64,000 nt of DNA from Gliomastix tumulicola. Its lineage: Eukaryota > Ascomycota > Sordariomycetes > Hypocreales > Bionectriaceae. The translations under genes and the position numbers were made by a program. A model generated the notes under the pieces. That model searched no databases. It was not told the DNA's origin and saw nothing but the letters and a program-made list of their open reading frames with translations. Of the stretch, positions 22,001 to 33,347 are shown piece after piece. The stretch's first letter is position 1, and each line of letters begins with the position of its first letter. The stretch spans positions 248,001 to 312,000 of the forward strand of contig BCHX01000009.1 in NCBI GenBank assembly GCA_001599755.1, given 5' to 3'.

Positions 22001-24861
22001 ATGGGGCCAGAGCAGGTCGGCCTCAAGGTCGCCTTCTATCTCTATCCCTGCCTGCTCCTCCTCTCTCTTCTGGGCGCGCAGACACTCCAGTTCTACCGCG
22101 ACCGGCGCCGAGCCCGAGACCCGCGTTCCACTCCTGACGCGACGGATGCAGAGCAGAAGATCCGCGCCGAGGCTGTGCGTCGCGGCCACTCGAGGGCGAT
22201 ATGGCTCCTCCAGCTCGTCCTTTCGCTGCTCTTGCTCGGGAGCATCATCGCTGCTGTTCGGCAGGCCATCGCTGATCGGAACCATGACGATGTGGACGGC
22301 GCGGTCGACTTCCCGCTCAGCGCATACCTCGTAGGTCCATCGGTTGTGCTTGATTCTGAGACATCAATTGGCGACTAATTGACGTGGCAACAGGCTTCCT
22401 ATGTCGGCGTCGTACTCTACTACCTAGCTGGCCTCCTGCCCGACCCGGAGGGACCGTGGACTCCAGGAGCCGCTCACTGCTGCGCATGGATCGTGGGTGC
22501 GCTGGTGGAGATCGTCATTGCGGCCGTCTTTTTCTCAGAGCAGGCCTCACTGCGGGTTCCCGTGGAGTTCATTGAGACCCTTGACATCCTAGCCCTGGTC
22601 AGGGTCTTCATTCTGCTGGTCATGGCCGTCATCCTGCTCGTCCGGGAGTACAGGCTGAAACCCGCTAAGCGCAGCTCCGACTCGGAAGAGCAGCAGTCTC
22701 TCCTGGGTAACGGCAATGGCTCATCTGGGAGCTACGGGAGCGTCCCGGCTAGAGCAGAGTCTGTCAGACGGACGCAGGTCTCGGGCACAGGTTGGCTCGA
22801 TTACTTCGCTGGGTTCAAGTCTCTCTTCCCTTATCTCTGGTAAGGACCCGGGACGTTAAACAAGCGCTTATCACGCCGAGACTAACCAAAATACAGGCCC
22901 AAGAACTCGATTGTAAACCAAGCCATCGTGGTGTTCTGTTTGATCATTCTCATCTGTCAGCGCACCGTCAACGTCCTGGCCCCCGTGCAGCTTGGCATCC
23001 TCGTCGACACCCTCGGCCGAGGCCACATTCCCTACAAGGAGATCGTCCTCTACGTCGTCTACCGCGCCCTTCAGGGCAACCAAGGGGCTCTCGGCGCCGC
23101 AAGATCTGTTCTTTGGATCCCCGTCTCTCAGAGCCTCTTCAGCCAGCTCTCGACCGCCGCCTTTGAGCACACGATGGGACTCTCGCTAGAGTTCCACCTG
23201 AACAAGAAGATCGGCGAAGTGACCAGTGCCCTCAGCCGAGGTGCCGCCATTAACAGTTTCCTGGAGAGCTTCTGCTTCCAGGTCTTCCCCATGGTGTTCG
23301 ACATCTTCGTCGCCGGCGTCCTTTTCTTTGTCAAGTACGACGCCTTCTACACCATCATCGTCTTCTTCATCATGTGGTCTTACATCTTCCTCACCATCTA
23401 CGTCGCCAAGTACCGCGCTAGGCAGAGGAGAGATATGGCGACCAAAGCCCGCGAGATGGATGCGGTCAAGATGGATGCCATCCTCGCGTACGAGACGGTC
23501 CAGCACAACTGCGCCGTCACCCGCGAGACGGAAAGATACCGCGAGCACGTCACCTACTACCAAAGGGCGGAGCGTCTTGTCCAGTGGTCCCTCAACGGCC
23601 TGAACCTCACGCAGAGCTCCATCTTCACGCTGGGCACTGCCCTCCTCGTGGCTGTGTCTGCGTATAAGATCTCCGTCGGTACGCAGACGGTGGGCCAGTT
23701 TGTTAGTCTGATCAACTACTTCGTTCAGCTCCAGGGTCCCCTCAACTTCTTCGGGACCTACTTCAATATGCTCCAGAACAATCTCATCGAAGCCGAGAGA
23801 CTACTCGAGCTGGTAAGGCCCCCGTTGATTGAACCATTCGGAACGGGGAGTTTGCTGACTATTTTCACCTACAGTTCCAAGAGAAGCCCGGCGTCGAGGA
23901 AAGGTCAGACGCTGTTGCGCTCCGCGCGCCGCGTGGCGGGGTCTCATTCAAGAATGTCAACTTCGCCTACCCAGCTAAGAAGGCGCAGACCGTTCTCGAG
24001 GACATCAGTTTCACCGTCGCGCCGGGCACGAAGACCGCCATTGTCGGGGAGTCCGGAAGCGGGAAATCGACCTGCCTGAGGCTGCTCTTCCGCTTCTACG
24101 ACGTGTCCAGCGGCTCGATCACGATTGACGATCACGATATTCGGGACCTCAAATCGGACAGTCTCAGGCAGAACATCGGTGTTGTGCCGCAGGACACTGT
24201 GCTGTTCAACGCGACCATCATGTATAACCTCCTCTACGCCAAGCCGGGTGCGACCGAGGAGGACGTGTACGAGGCGTGCAAGGCGGCCAATATTCACGAT
24301 CGCATCTTGGCCTTCCCCGACGGGTACCAGACCAAGGTTGGAGAGCGCGGGCTGAAGCTGTCTGGAGGCGAGCGCCAGCGGGTATGTTTTCTCTCACCCA
24401 GCATGGCATATTCGCAGTTCACTGACAGAATTCTTGCTTGCCATAGGTCGCGATTGCACGAGCCATTCTCAAGGATGCTCCCATCCTGCTTCTAGACGAG
24501 GCCACGGCGTCGCTCGATTCTCAGACGGAGAGGCAGATCCAGGATGCCCTCGAGCGTGTGACGGCTGGCCGGACAACAATCACCATTGCGTAAGCTATCT
24601 CTCTCTCTCACTGACATTTTCCATCCTACTGACCATGTCTATCTACTTCTCAACAGTCACCGTCTGTCAACCATCACGACTTCCGACCAGATCGTGGTTC
24701 TCCACAAAGGGAAGATTGTAGAGAGAGGCTCACACCATGAGCTTCTTGCGCTCGAGGGGAGGTACCACGCCATGTGGGAGAAGCAGACGACGATCGAGAA
24801 GAAAGAGCAAGAGAAGCTAGAGGTGGAGGCTTCTTCGACGGAATCAAGCTCCCAGCAGTGA
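22001..24861 (+). CDS. HMT1-like ABC half-transporter (ABCB family)
   Basis: Six exons: 22001-22330, 22394-22839, 22897-23812, 23875-24381, 24447-24589 and 24657-24861, giving 848 residues; all junctions are GT-AG and in phase. The first about 260 residues hold extra helices typical of the HMT1/ABCB6 type, followed by a six-helix exporter domain. The ATPase domain starts near 580: Walker A 'GESGSGKST' (622-630), 'VVPQDTVLF' Q-loop, signature 'LSGGERQR' (726-733), Walker B 'ILLLDEATASLD' (from 746), and the H-loop 'AHRLS'. It should work as a homodimer. Fission yeast Hmt1 carries phytochelatin-metal or glutathione conjugates into the vacuole; the same role is possible here. The start at 22001 precedes the first helix directly. 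The family is certain, the cargo is not. Confidence 0.92.
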
Positions 24862-25577
24862 TGACACTGTGTCAACTCCAGGGAAAAGCCCACCAGCTCT
24901 TTTCAAAGGCGGGATTTACGGTCAGCGAAAGATACTTGCTCTCGTCACTTGACCTGCGCCATCTTTGTTCCATGTACACAATATAGCTATACTCAGTCAC
25001 AGATCCAGTAATATAGCCAGCGGATGATGTTTCTCGGTTCTTGATTGGTGCCCGGTCGGCCCGTTCATTCTCCAGGCGCGATAAGCAGGCGCACGGCCTT
25101 GAACTGGATTACTGGCCAAGAAATGGCTTCAAAGCCTGCTCTCTCTACACAAGAGACACCAGCAGTCATCAGCTGTCAATGTAGGGAGTTTACAGAAGAA
25201 GCGCGAGTCTCCACAAGTATAAGATCACTACCATTCAGAGCTACTTGATGATGTTCTAGATACAAGTCCAATCTAGTGAGACCAACTTATTACCCAGCTA
25301 CACTGTCGCCGCTGCTGGTACGAAGAGCTCCGTGGTGTGAATATTGCTGCACCCCCAATATATCTGCCCATGATCCAGATCGATCCACCAAGCACAGGAT
25401 AAGTGGTCAAGGAGTGATGGCCGGCCACAGGCCACGGTCTCGGCCGGACGACTACCAGTTCCAACCTGCTGCACTGCGTTTCGGTCAGCAAAAGATCACA
25501 TCTCTCAGAGTGAGTTAGTTATGCCTCGACATATCAACGGCACATACCTCTTCTGGGATATACCTCTAGCGATCCAC
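24862..25577. other. Gap between convergent genes
   Basis: About 0.7 kb between the ABC transporter and the 140-aa gene, which converge. It should hold the two 3' UTRs. No open frame with protein character was found. Confidence 0.4.
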
Positions 25578-26000
25578 TTAGTCGAAGCGGATGCTGACAG
25601 AGCTGATGTGGTAGACATCGGTGTCGGAGCCAAAGCTCAGACTCAGGGAGACGTTGATGCCCCAGGGCAGGTTCTTACTACTGTTGAGGTCGGGGCGGCG
25701 GGCAGTGATGGTCTCGCTGACTCCATCGGCCCGGTCTTCTGAGACCGCAATAGTCTGAAGCTCGGTTGTGCCGTAATAGATGGCAACCTGGGTCGCCCAG
25801 GCCTTGTTGAAGGATCCCAAACCCTCAATCCAGATCTGGTTGGGCAGCTTGGTCACGTCTGCTGGGCTGGGAACCGGAATGTGGACGACGGCGTTCAAGG
25901 AGGTTTTCCCGGGCGCAATGGAGACACCCTTCGGGGAGTATTGCAAAACGGCGTTTTCGCCAGCCACGACGGCGTGGCCTCCGATAGCAGCGTAAGACAT
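25578..26000 (-). CDS. Hypothetical 140-residue protein, predicted beta-rich
   Basis: A single exon of 140 residues without signal peptide or membrane helix. It begins 'MSYAAIGGHAVVAGENAVL' and is made of short hydrophobic strands ('SLNAVVHIPVP', 'ATQVAIYYG', 'WGINVSLSLSF', 'VYHISSVSIRF'), which suggests an all-beta sandwich of cytosolic-lectin or jelly-roll type. I do not recognise the family. There are no cysteines. The promoter side carries a C-homopolymer near 26157-26167. Protein-like composition, a well-placed ATG and a clean stop support a real gene; the function is unknown. Confidence 0.6.
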   Translation of the reverse strand: MSYAAIGGHAVVAGENAVLQYSPKGVSIAPGKTSLNAVVHIPVPSPADVTKLPNQIWIEGLGSFNKAWATQVAIYYGTTELQTIAVSEDRADGVSETITARRPDLNSSKNLPWGINVSLSLSFGSDTDVYHISSVSIRFD

Positions 26001-28455
26001 TTTGAATGTTGGACGAGAGACCTCGGCTCAGGGAGAATATGGAAGTAAGAGATGGATGTTGCCGGGTGGTAAAAAAGGATGCGGTGAAGATGAGAACGAA
26101 GAAAAAGGAATTGCTCGGGGAGGAGGTCCTTTCTTTTATAGACAGAATCTCGCTACCCCCCCCCCAACTCGTAGACGCTGCACAGAAAACTGGCAGCTCT
26201 GCTCATCGTCGAGTCTTCCTTCGGTCAATTCAGCTCGAGAAGTACTTCATACTGTAATGGAAATGATCCGTCAATCTTCTCAGCTGAAACTGTCCATAAC
26301 GAATCGCTCCGCAGTCTCCCAAGCGGTGATTTCGGGGCGTGGCTATCCACATCACAACATGTGAGTCAAGCCATGGCCCATCTCAAGGCCGCTCCTTGAC
26401 TGTCCCGTGATTCTCCTCATATCCTCTTCTCTTGGCTCAGCTGTATGCCGTTCGTTCTAGCTGCCCCTTTGGTGCCGTGCTCTCATGAAACTGGCAGTAG
26501 GTAGGAGGGGGGGCGCGCACGTCGACCCAACTTGTCGTGAAGACCGGCTTCCATGAGGGGATAACACGTAAAAGGTCACGTCTGCAGATGGGCGCCCGAT
26601 TTCTAAGACGTAGCTTTTCAGCTATGGTCATTTACTCTTGGCCATCTGATTCCGGACAACGGTCACCACCCGCCAGGTTGCTTCTGGATACATGTACCCT
26701 TCGCTATAACGGCGACTGTAGTAATTCGCATAAAGTCTCCTCCTTTTTTGTCATAATCGGGCAGGGAATCAGGTGATTTCCTGCAGCTCTCAGCTACAGT
26801 GTTCCCTGTTGAGTATCTGCTTTTGGACGTCAGGGGCCACTCGCTGGTTGGATTTCGGATGATTGCCGCCCGACTCGCATGGCGTCGGAAATGCACCCTA
26901 CGACAACACTTTTATCCAATCGAAGTAGTAGTTGTGAAAGTCCCCCCCCCTTCTTTTTAAGCTCTCAAATACTTCATTCGTACGTCCTTGTGGGCTTGAA
27001 AGGTACTGACATGTGGAGGGAAGAGCCAACGCACACACAAAGTTCAGCAGAGCCTTGGGAAACACGTGGAGCTTGGGCCGAAGTAGGTGGGCACGGATGC
27101 AACATTAAATAAACATTAATTACGACCGGGGCATGGATATATGCCGAAGCTGTTTGCCCATCCCGCATCCGATTCTGACAACAGGTAGCCGAAAGCTCAG
27201 CAGAGCTCTCAAAGGCCCCTTGGGCTGTGGCTGTGGATGAGTTACTAAACATTGATGAAGGACGTGCGCTCTCGAAACCTCTCCGCTTTCAAGGTAATGT
27301 CGGCCATGCCCGTTCGTGGAGTTGGCCAACTGCGGGGGAGTGGCTTCTTGACTGATTTTGAAATTTTTCATGGGCAGCAGGCGTGGAAATAGGCCGGCAG
27401 TGTGATGGCATCTCTTGTGAATGCACTCGTTCCAATGCGGTAATGGACCAGGGACCGTGACAGCTGAGATGCCCCTTTTACTCCCGTAATTCCCCCCGTC
27501 TGCGAGGGGATTTGAGGGAAATTAGCTGCAGGAGACGTAGCGGTTTGTTTCATCTCCTACCTGCATTCTTATTCCGGCTTCAGCTGTGGCGTTGTTCAGC
27601 TCTCGTGACGATTGATCCGTTCTCCAAAAGGAACTCGATGGCCGCTGTCGGAGCAGCATCAGAATCGGGAGCAGAGACAACCGCCTCGCGGTCACCAGCA
27701 GGCCTGTGAAATCATCATACCGATTCCCTTCACGCTATGTCCTGCTCTGAAGGTTTGCAGAAGCGCGTAAACCAGCAACATTTCTTCACTTTTACCGTCA
27801 AGGTTCGGTCCTCCCTCTGGGCTTCAGAAAACCTTCGCTCCTACGGAGCCTACCGAGACCGTATCTGCAAATGTGGCAGTTGTCATCTGAATCATGAGAG
27901 ACCTACCACGGATGCTGACTCTAGGAGGGTCATTGTCATTGGGTTTTCTCTCGAGACTCCGAAGCGGGCCTTGACTCCCCCTTGGACCTTGGCTTCAATA
28001 CAGTCCCTTGGACCCGACACTTCGATGGTATTAGGCTACGCTCTACAAAACGTCAAGTATTGCCCCCTTGGCTTTCAAGCCCACGTGCCAAGTCGGGCTT
28101 ACCTTTCTCCATTCTCCTTAATTCCCAGTGCCAGCCGATTACCACGTTTATGTGCCCCCTTGAAGCCTATCATCATGGCTTATTGATACACACCACATAG
28201 TCACACACAACTACAGAACAAGCACCAACCCGAGCCAGCCAATGATGGTTCCTCATTTACGATTGTTTGCCCGATCCGTCGCCGTAAGGCTCGGCTCATT
28301 GAGTCCTCTAACCCGAGTAAGCATACGCTAAATCCGGATTACTGGCCTACAGCTGACGGCAGGGCTGACGAGAACAAGACTGAGAGAGCAGGACGCTGAC
28401 GTGAGTTTGCAGCCCATCATGTGAGGCGAAATCCACTCCACATACTTGCAAAGAA
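26001..28455. other. Long gap between divergent genes
   Basis: About 2.5 kb between the 140-aa gene (minus) and the SDR gene (plus). Frames such as 27737-28186 lack any motif and look random in composition. Homopolymer tracts occur at 26157-26167 and 26941-26950 (both C). No mobile element is evident. Confidence 0.45.
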
Positions 28456-28678
28456 CCAATCAATGCTGGTCAACTGGCAAGGCTCGGGCATCGCCTCGTC
28501 AGGAGCTGACAATGATAACCAAAAGCGGCAGAATAGACGAGGCGCATGCACCGTTAGGCCACCAATCGCCCTCGTCGACAGCTCGTCTACGGCCAAGCTC
28601 GGCATTGTCCAATCACAGGGGCAACTCCCACAGCTTCGTTGATTATCCTCCCACCACCCAAGTGATGGAGGTATATAA
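28456..28678 (+). promoter_or_regulatory. SDR promoter with CCAAT boxes and TATA box
   Basis: CCAAT pentamers lie at 28456-28460, 28562-28566 and 28609-28613, followed by TATATAA at 28672-28678. The ATG of the SDR gene is at 28767, about 90 bp further on. The order and spacing fit a CCAAT-binding (HAP) complex promoter. This is motif matching only. Confidence 0.5.
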
Positions 28679-28766
28679 GAAGCGTCTGTCGTGAACATGT
28701 ATCTCCTTCGTCACTCAAGAAACACCAACCCTTCATCAGACAAAGCAAGATTCCAAATTCGCAACC

Positions 28767-29816
28767 ATGGGAAGCCAGATCCCGCAAAGTAAGATAGCCT
28801 GCTGTTCGACCAATAGCCAGGCCATAACTAAGGAGTCAACAGATGAATACCCCAACGTCGAGCTAATCGACCCCATCAACCGATTCAGCAACTTCGAATT
28901 CACCTTCCCACCTCCCCGGTTCCCCGTCCTCCAGAGAGACTTCGAGAACCCGCCCGACTGTGGCGAGGGCAGCTACAAAGGCCGCGGCCGTCTTCAGGGC
29001 CTCAAGGTCCTCGTGACGGGCGGTGACTCTGGCATCGGGAGAGCCGTCGTCATTGCCTTTGCCCGCGAGGGCGCCAAGGTGGCCATCAACTACCTCCCCG
29101 AGGAGAAGCCCGATGCCGAGGACCTGGCCAAGGTCCTCCAGCGCGAGGGTATCTCCATTGAGAGGTTCCCTGGTGATCTCCGGGACGAGACCTTCTGCTC
29201 CAAGTTGGTCTGGCAGGCTGCTCACCGTCTCGGGGGTATCGATATTCTAGTCAGCAACGCAGGGTATGTCCTTTCCCGCCACATGATACCCCAAACACCT
29301 TGGCCCGTCTACTTACCTATCCTCCTCAGCTTCGCCCCCCTCGTTGAGAACCCAGCAGCGCCCAGCGTCGACTACTCCACCCCGGATCTCCTCCAGTGCT
29401 TCCAGACCAACGTCTTCGCCCCCTTCTTCCTCGTCCGCGCCGCCGCTCCGCTGATGCCCCGCGGCGGCTCCATCATCATCACGGCCTCGGGCATCGTCAC
29501 GGATCCGCAGGCCTTTGGCGTCGACTACGGCGCCAGCAAGGGCGCAGCGACGTACATGGTCCGCGGCATGGCTCAGCAGCTCGCCTCCCGGGGCATCCGC
29601 GTCAACGGCATCGCTCCGGGTATGACGTACACGCCCATCCTCGCCGCGGGAGGCATCACGCGCGAGACCCTCGACCTGTTCGTCCAGAGTTATCCGTACG
29701 GTCGCCCCGCACAGCCTGCTGAGCTTGCGCCGCTGTTCGTCTCGCTGGCGGATCCGGTGCAGACCTACACGAGCGGGGAGATCTTCAGCGGTACGGCTGG
29801 TGTGCTTGGTACCTAG
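28767..29816 (+). CDS. Short-chain dehydrogenase/reductase (classical/extended SDR)
   Basis: Three exons (28767-28788, 28843-29263, 29330-29816) give 309 residues. The first exon codes for only seven full codons; its intron is 54 bp, stop-free, with a GTAAGA donor and AACAG acceptor. The NAD(P) site is 'TGGDSGIG' (66-73), then 'NAG' (146-148), the catalytic Ser in 'ITASGIV' (S201) and 'YGASK' (Y214, K218), so the active site is complete. The sequence resembles the GRP/YhdF-like SDRs with an N-terminal extension of about 60 residues, which reduce aldehydes, ketones or sugars using NAD(P)H. It is the left-most member of the gene group that also has a FAD monooxygenase and two decayed genes. The substrate is unknown. 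Confidence 0.9.
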   Translation: MGSQIPQSKIACCSTNSQAITKESTDEYPNVELIDPINRFSNFEFTFPPPRFPVLQRDFENPPDCGEGSYKGRGRLQGLKVLVTGGDSGIGRAVVIAFAREGAKVAINYLPEEKPDAEDLAKVLQREGISIERFPGDLRDETFCSKLVWQAAHRLGGIDILVSNAGYVLSRHMIPQTPWPVYLPILLSFAPLVENPAAPSVDYSTPDLLQCFQTNVFAPFFLVRAAAPLMPRGGSIIITASGIVTDPQAFGVDYGASKGAATYMVRGMAQQLASRGIRVNGIAPGMTYTPILAAGGITRETLDLFVQSYPYGRPAQPAELAPLFVSLADPVQTYTSGEIFSGTAGVLGT

Positions 29817-30329
29817 TAGGCAAGAGCAGACGGGATGATACTTGTAATTATGCGGTTCCTGTACCTACTAGTAGTAAGTAGGAACTATGATAGACTGTTG
29901 ATTATACAAATTTGACTCGGGTAGTACATGATAAAGATCCGTCTGATAGCCCAAGCACCCAGTCCCAGATTATCAAGTTCTTTTTCGAGGTCCTGATCAT
30001 ATTAGTCATCAGAGTCGTCATCGTCTGATGAAGATCCCTGAAGTTGTTCCATGTGTTCCTCTTCAAGGTCAAGGAGAAGCTCAAAGCAACGATTCAACTC
30101 CGGCATCTTGTCAAGATTAGGCCCAAGGTCACTTTGTGTGAGTCCCGGCACGTTGGAAGCCCTCACATGCCTTGTCAAGACTAGGTCTTGGAATGAAGTG
30201 AGGAAGGTGAAAGGGCACGTAGAAGGCAGCGTATCAGGTGCGAGGCACGGGCGAACACGCAGCTAGGGGTGGGTGTGTGACTGTATTAATCTCTGAGGCT
30301 CCTGCTAGGTCTGACCATCCGGCCTTCTT
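29817..30329. other. Gap after the SDR gene
   Basis: About 0.5 kb between the SDR gene and the decayed gene on the other strand, which converge. Nothing beyond short chance frames was seen. Confidence 0.35.
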
Positions 30330-31170
30330 TTATGCTTTATCTCCCTCCACGTGACTTCCCCACTCAGGTCTAGGGTAAATGGTGTACCGGCTTCTGACAT
30401 GCCTCCACAGCACGTAACCGCCATGCTTGAGCCCAAAATGACACGTACCAAGGAGGAATACCGTCATAGGTAGATGAAAGTGTTCGAATAGAGATGCAAT
30501 GGCGACGACCTTTTTCATGTGCCTCTGGCGCAGCTTGTGCTTCGGGTTCTCGTATCGGCCGCGCAACTCGACAACCTGATGCGCCCACCGTTCCAGGAGT
30601 TTCTGTACGAGAATGCCGGGCAGATGGAAAAGAGACCGCTCTCGATGAGCTCCGCGAACGTGACCTGGCAGGCAACACCGGGGTCGAGGGCGATGCGGCC
30701 CTGGGAGAGATACTCTCCAAACTAGAATTCCCGCTGCCGCAAATCCCAGAGACGGTTGAGATTCGGCGTACATGGAGCGCCCTCCCACCCTCTATAGGCG
30801 TCGATGACCTGCAGGTCACGGCAGAAGACGCCAGGGCCGAGCTTCTGCGTGTCGACAACAAGCAGGCTGGTGAGACGCAGCCTTTCCTGGCGGCTCACCA
30901 TCGACGTACAGTATCGGCAACGATACGTCTGATATGCGAAAGAGATAGCGTGGTATGTTTTTTCAGTGATTATTGGCGCTTGCGAAGGAACGGCTCGAGC
31001 ATGAAGAAGGGTGTATCGACACCGACCGCCAGATCAGGATATTCCATGATGAATTGATGGATAGTGAACCGCGACGCATTGCCGACGGCCGTTGCCAGTG
31101 ATTCCGTGCGTTGTGTATCTTGTGATATGCAGGAGGACAAAAGTCGGCGGCTCCCACCGTCGGACCCCCG
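30330..31170 (-). pseudogene. Decayed gene of unknown family
   Basis: Read on the minus strand, protein-like sequence continues across several frames. A first stretch ends in 'MLEPFLRKRQ' and a stop near 31000. A second runs from about 30960 through 'LTSLLVVDTQKLGPGVF' and 'VIDAYRGWEG' to an in-frame TAG at 30722-30724, then goes on in the same frame as 'YLSQGRIALDPGVACQV'. Near 30620-30640 the frame shifts, and the coherent part resumes as 'KLLERWAHQVVELRGRYE' and 'KKVVAIASLFEHFHL' before ending at 30330. I do not recognise the family. At least one stop and one frameshift mark it as a broken gene. A multi-intron intact gene is less likely, since no good splice sites remove the lesions. Confidence 0.45.
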
Positions 31171-31644
31171 CTCTTCCTCTTCTCACCCAGTGCAAGCGAG
31201 CTCCTCACTGGCATCTCCAACCCCGATCACATGGAACCAGGGAGCCCCAAGGATGATCATCAGAACCCCCTTATCACCGCAGAACACCGATCTCTACAGC
31301 CCTCCATCTCCATACCAAACAGGTAGTCGTCTCCTCCGTCCCCATCCAGCCTAAGGCCACGCTCCTGACAGTGGATTCACAATACACGCTTAGCATAACC
31401 GCGCGCGCCTCTAGCTACGTTATCATTATCAAGCGATGGCCAAATATGCCACCGCGATGGCGCAATCCGCGCAGGGCTGGCATATTCTTATATAGGAAGG
31501 ATACACGCCACGTCCTGTAAGGAGGGCATGATCAAAGTGGTCTGATACGAGTGAGTATTTTAAGGAGAGAAGGATAAAAAATATTTTAAACATTTCTTTT
31601 CAACCTTTAGACGAAGCTGTCAGTGAAGCTACTAGTTCTGCATC
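31171..31644. other. Promoter region of the FAD monooxygenase
   Basis: About 0.5 kb between the decayed gene and the monooxygenase gene; their 5' ends face each other. It contains AT-rich sequence near 31570-31600 just before the ATG at 31645. No open frame is supported. Confidence 0.35.
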
Positions 31645-33051
31645 ATGGCCGTCAACAACCACTCTAGCAGACGCCGTCTCAAGGTCGCCATTATTGGCGG
31701 CGGCCCCGGCGGTCTCGGCGCGGCGATCGCGCTCGGAAAGCTCCCGTTTGTCGACTGGACGCTGTATGAGAAGAAGCCGGCGATCAGTGAGACTGGCGGT
31801 GGCATCAGTCTTCAGCGACACACGTGGAAGATGCTCGAGTGGAACGGGACGGCTCAGCATATCGGCGAGAACGATCTCTTCAGGGCCACGGGTGCCAGCG
31901 GGCATTTCAGGTACGCATGACCCAAAAGGCACGCGAGGTTGAGAAAAACGAATGTGCTCACCAGCATGGCAGAAACGGGAGGACAGGCGCCTTCATCTAT
32001 GAGAGCACCTTTGACGAGAGCATACCACCAAGTCAGATCAGCGGCCGCATGGTCAGGGCCAAGCTGCAGGCGGCACTCCTAAAAGAAGTCGACAAGTCCC
32101 GCGTCAAGGTCTCCAAGAAGCTGATAGACGTCCAGAAGCAGCCAAACGGCAAGGTCGCCATCACCTTTGAAGACGGGCAGGTCGACGAGGTCGATCTCCT
32201 CGTTGCAGCTGATGGCATCCGATCAGTAGGCATACACTCCCAGAGTCCCAGATCTCATCGCATCCTTCAGATACTCACACCCTCCCCAGGTCGTCCGCTC
32301 CATCATCTTCCCCGGCCACAAGATCAAGTACAACGGCCAGTCCGCCTACCGCACCATCATCAGCAAGGCCGCCGTCCAGCGCGAGCTCGGCGACGCCATC
32401 CCCAGGGCCTCCACCTTCTGGCAGAACCTCGGCGGAAAGTACGTCTTCACCTCCCCGCTCGGCGACGACGACTTCGAGGTCACGGCGCGCATCAACCTGC
32501 CCGCCGACGGCCAGGAGCACGTCAGCTGGGGGCGGCCGTTCGATTTCAGTCGGATCGTGCGCGAGTACGACGAGTTCTGCGAGCCGATCCGCAAGATTGT
32601 GCAGATGGTCGCCGACGCTGGCGGCACGCAGGAGTTTGCGCTCTTCTCGGGCCCGCGACTAGCGGGTGTCACTGCGCTGGATGCCGTGGTGCTGCTTGGT
32701 GATGCGTCGCATCCTCTGTCTGGTGCCTATGGCGCTGGTGCGGGATTCGCTCTGGAGGACGGATATGTGCTCTCTAAGGCGCTCGAGTGGACGTGGAGGC
32801 GGGAGAGGCCGTTGACTGAGGCGTTGAAGTTCTTCGACGACATCCGCTCGCCGCACTACAACGCACTATACGATACGTTGGACTGGATCGGCAGCGTCTT
32901 CAAGGAGGTCGCCGCGGAGGGTCTCCCACGTGATAGAGAGATCGAGGAGAAAGTTCTGAGGACAAGCGTGAAGAAGGCCAGCTGGATGTATGACTATGAT
33001 ATAAAGGAGGTCGTCGACGACTTCTTTACACAGCAGGACAAGGCCCAATGA
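31645..33051 (+). CDS. FAD-dependent monooxygenase (salicylate hydroxylase-like)
   Basis: Three exons (31645-31910, 31973-32225, 32290-33051) give 426 residues with consistent phases. The FAD-binding Rossmann motif 'IIGGGPGGLGAA' lies at 16-27, 'AADGIRS' closes exon 2, and the second FAD/NAD(P)H motif 'LLGDASHPLSGAYGAGAG' is at about 309-325. The family (flavoprotein aromatic hydroxylases, group A) uses NAD(P)H and O2 to hydroxylate aromatic or polyketide/terpenoid substrates. No signal peptide is seen. Its right-hand neighbour is a broken membrane protein gene on the same strand, 300 bp away; on the left are a decayed gene and an SDR. This set resembles tailoring genes of secondary metabolism, but no synthase gene is in the window. 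Confidence 0.9.
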
Positions 33052-33347
33052 GCGGGGGATGGAGGATCCGATGTCCAGGGCCACATACATAGACAAGCAG
33101 CCTGCAGCAGATGCAGGGGCAAGGAACGGAAAGAAGCAAGATCCCGGCAGACCGACTGGGCGCAGTACACTTGGACCACAACTGATGTGACATGTCAGCA
33201 TCCGCAGAGTGATGGGCCCTATCGAGCTGAGCTGACAAGCTGACGGGAAGATATTTCCCCTGCGTCCCGCCCTCATTGAAACGAGCGTCGGCTTCCTCTC
33301 GTTGTCTGGCGTCTCCATGTTTGATATACCTTACCTTACTCTTGACA

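Noticed and set aside
27737..28186. 149-codon frame
   Set aside because: Composition is not protein-like and there is no motif; it lies in a promoter-side gap.
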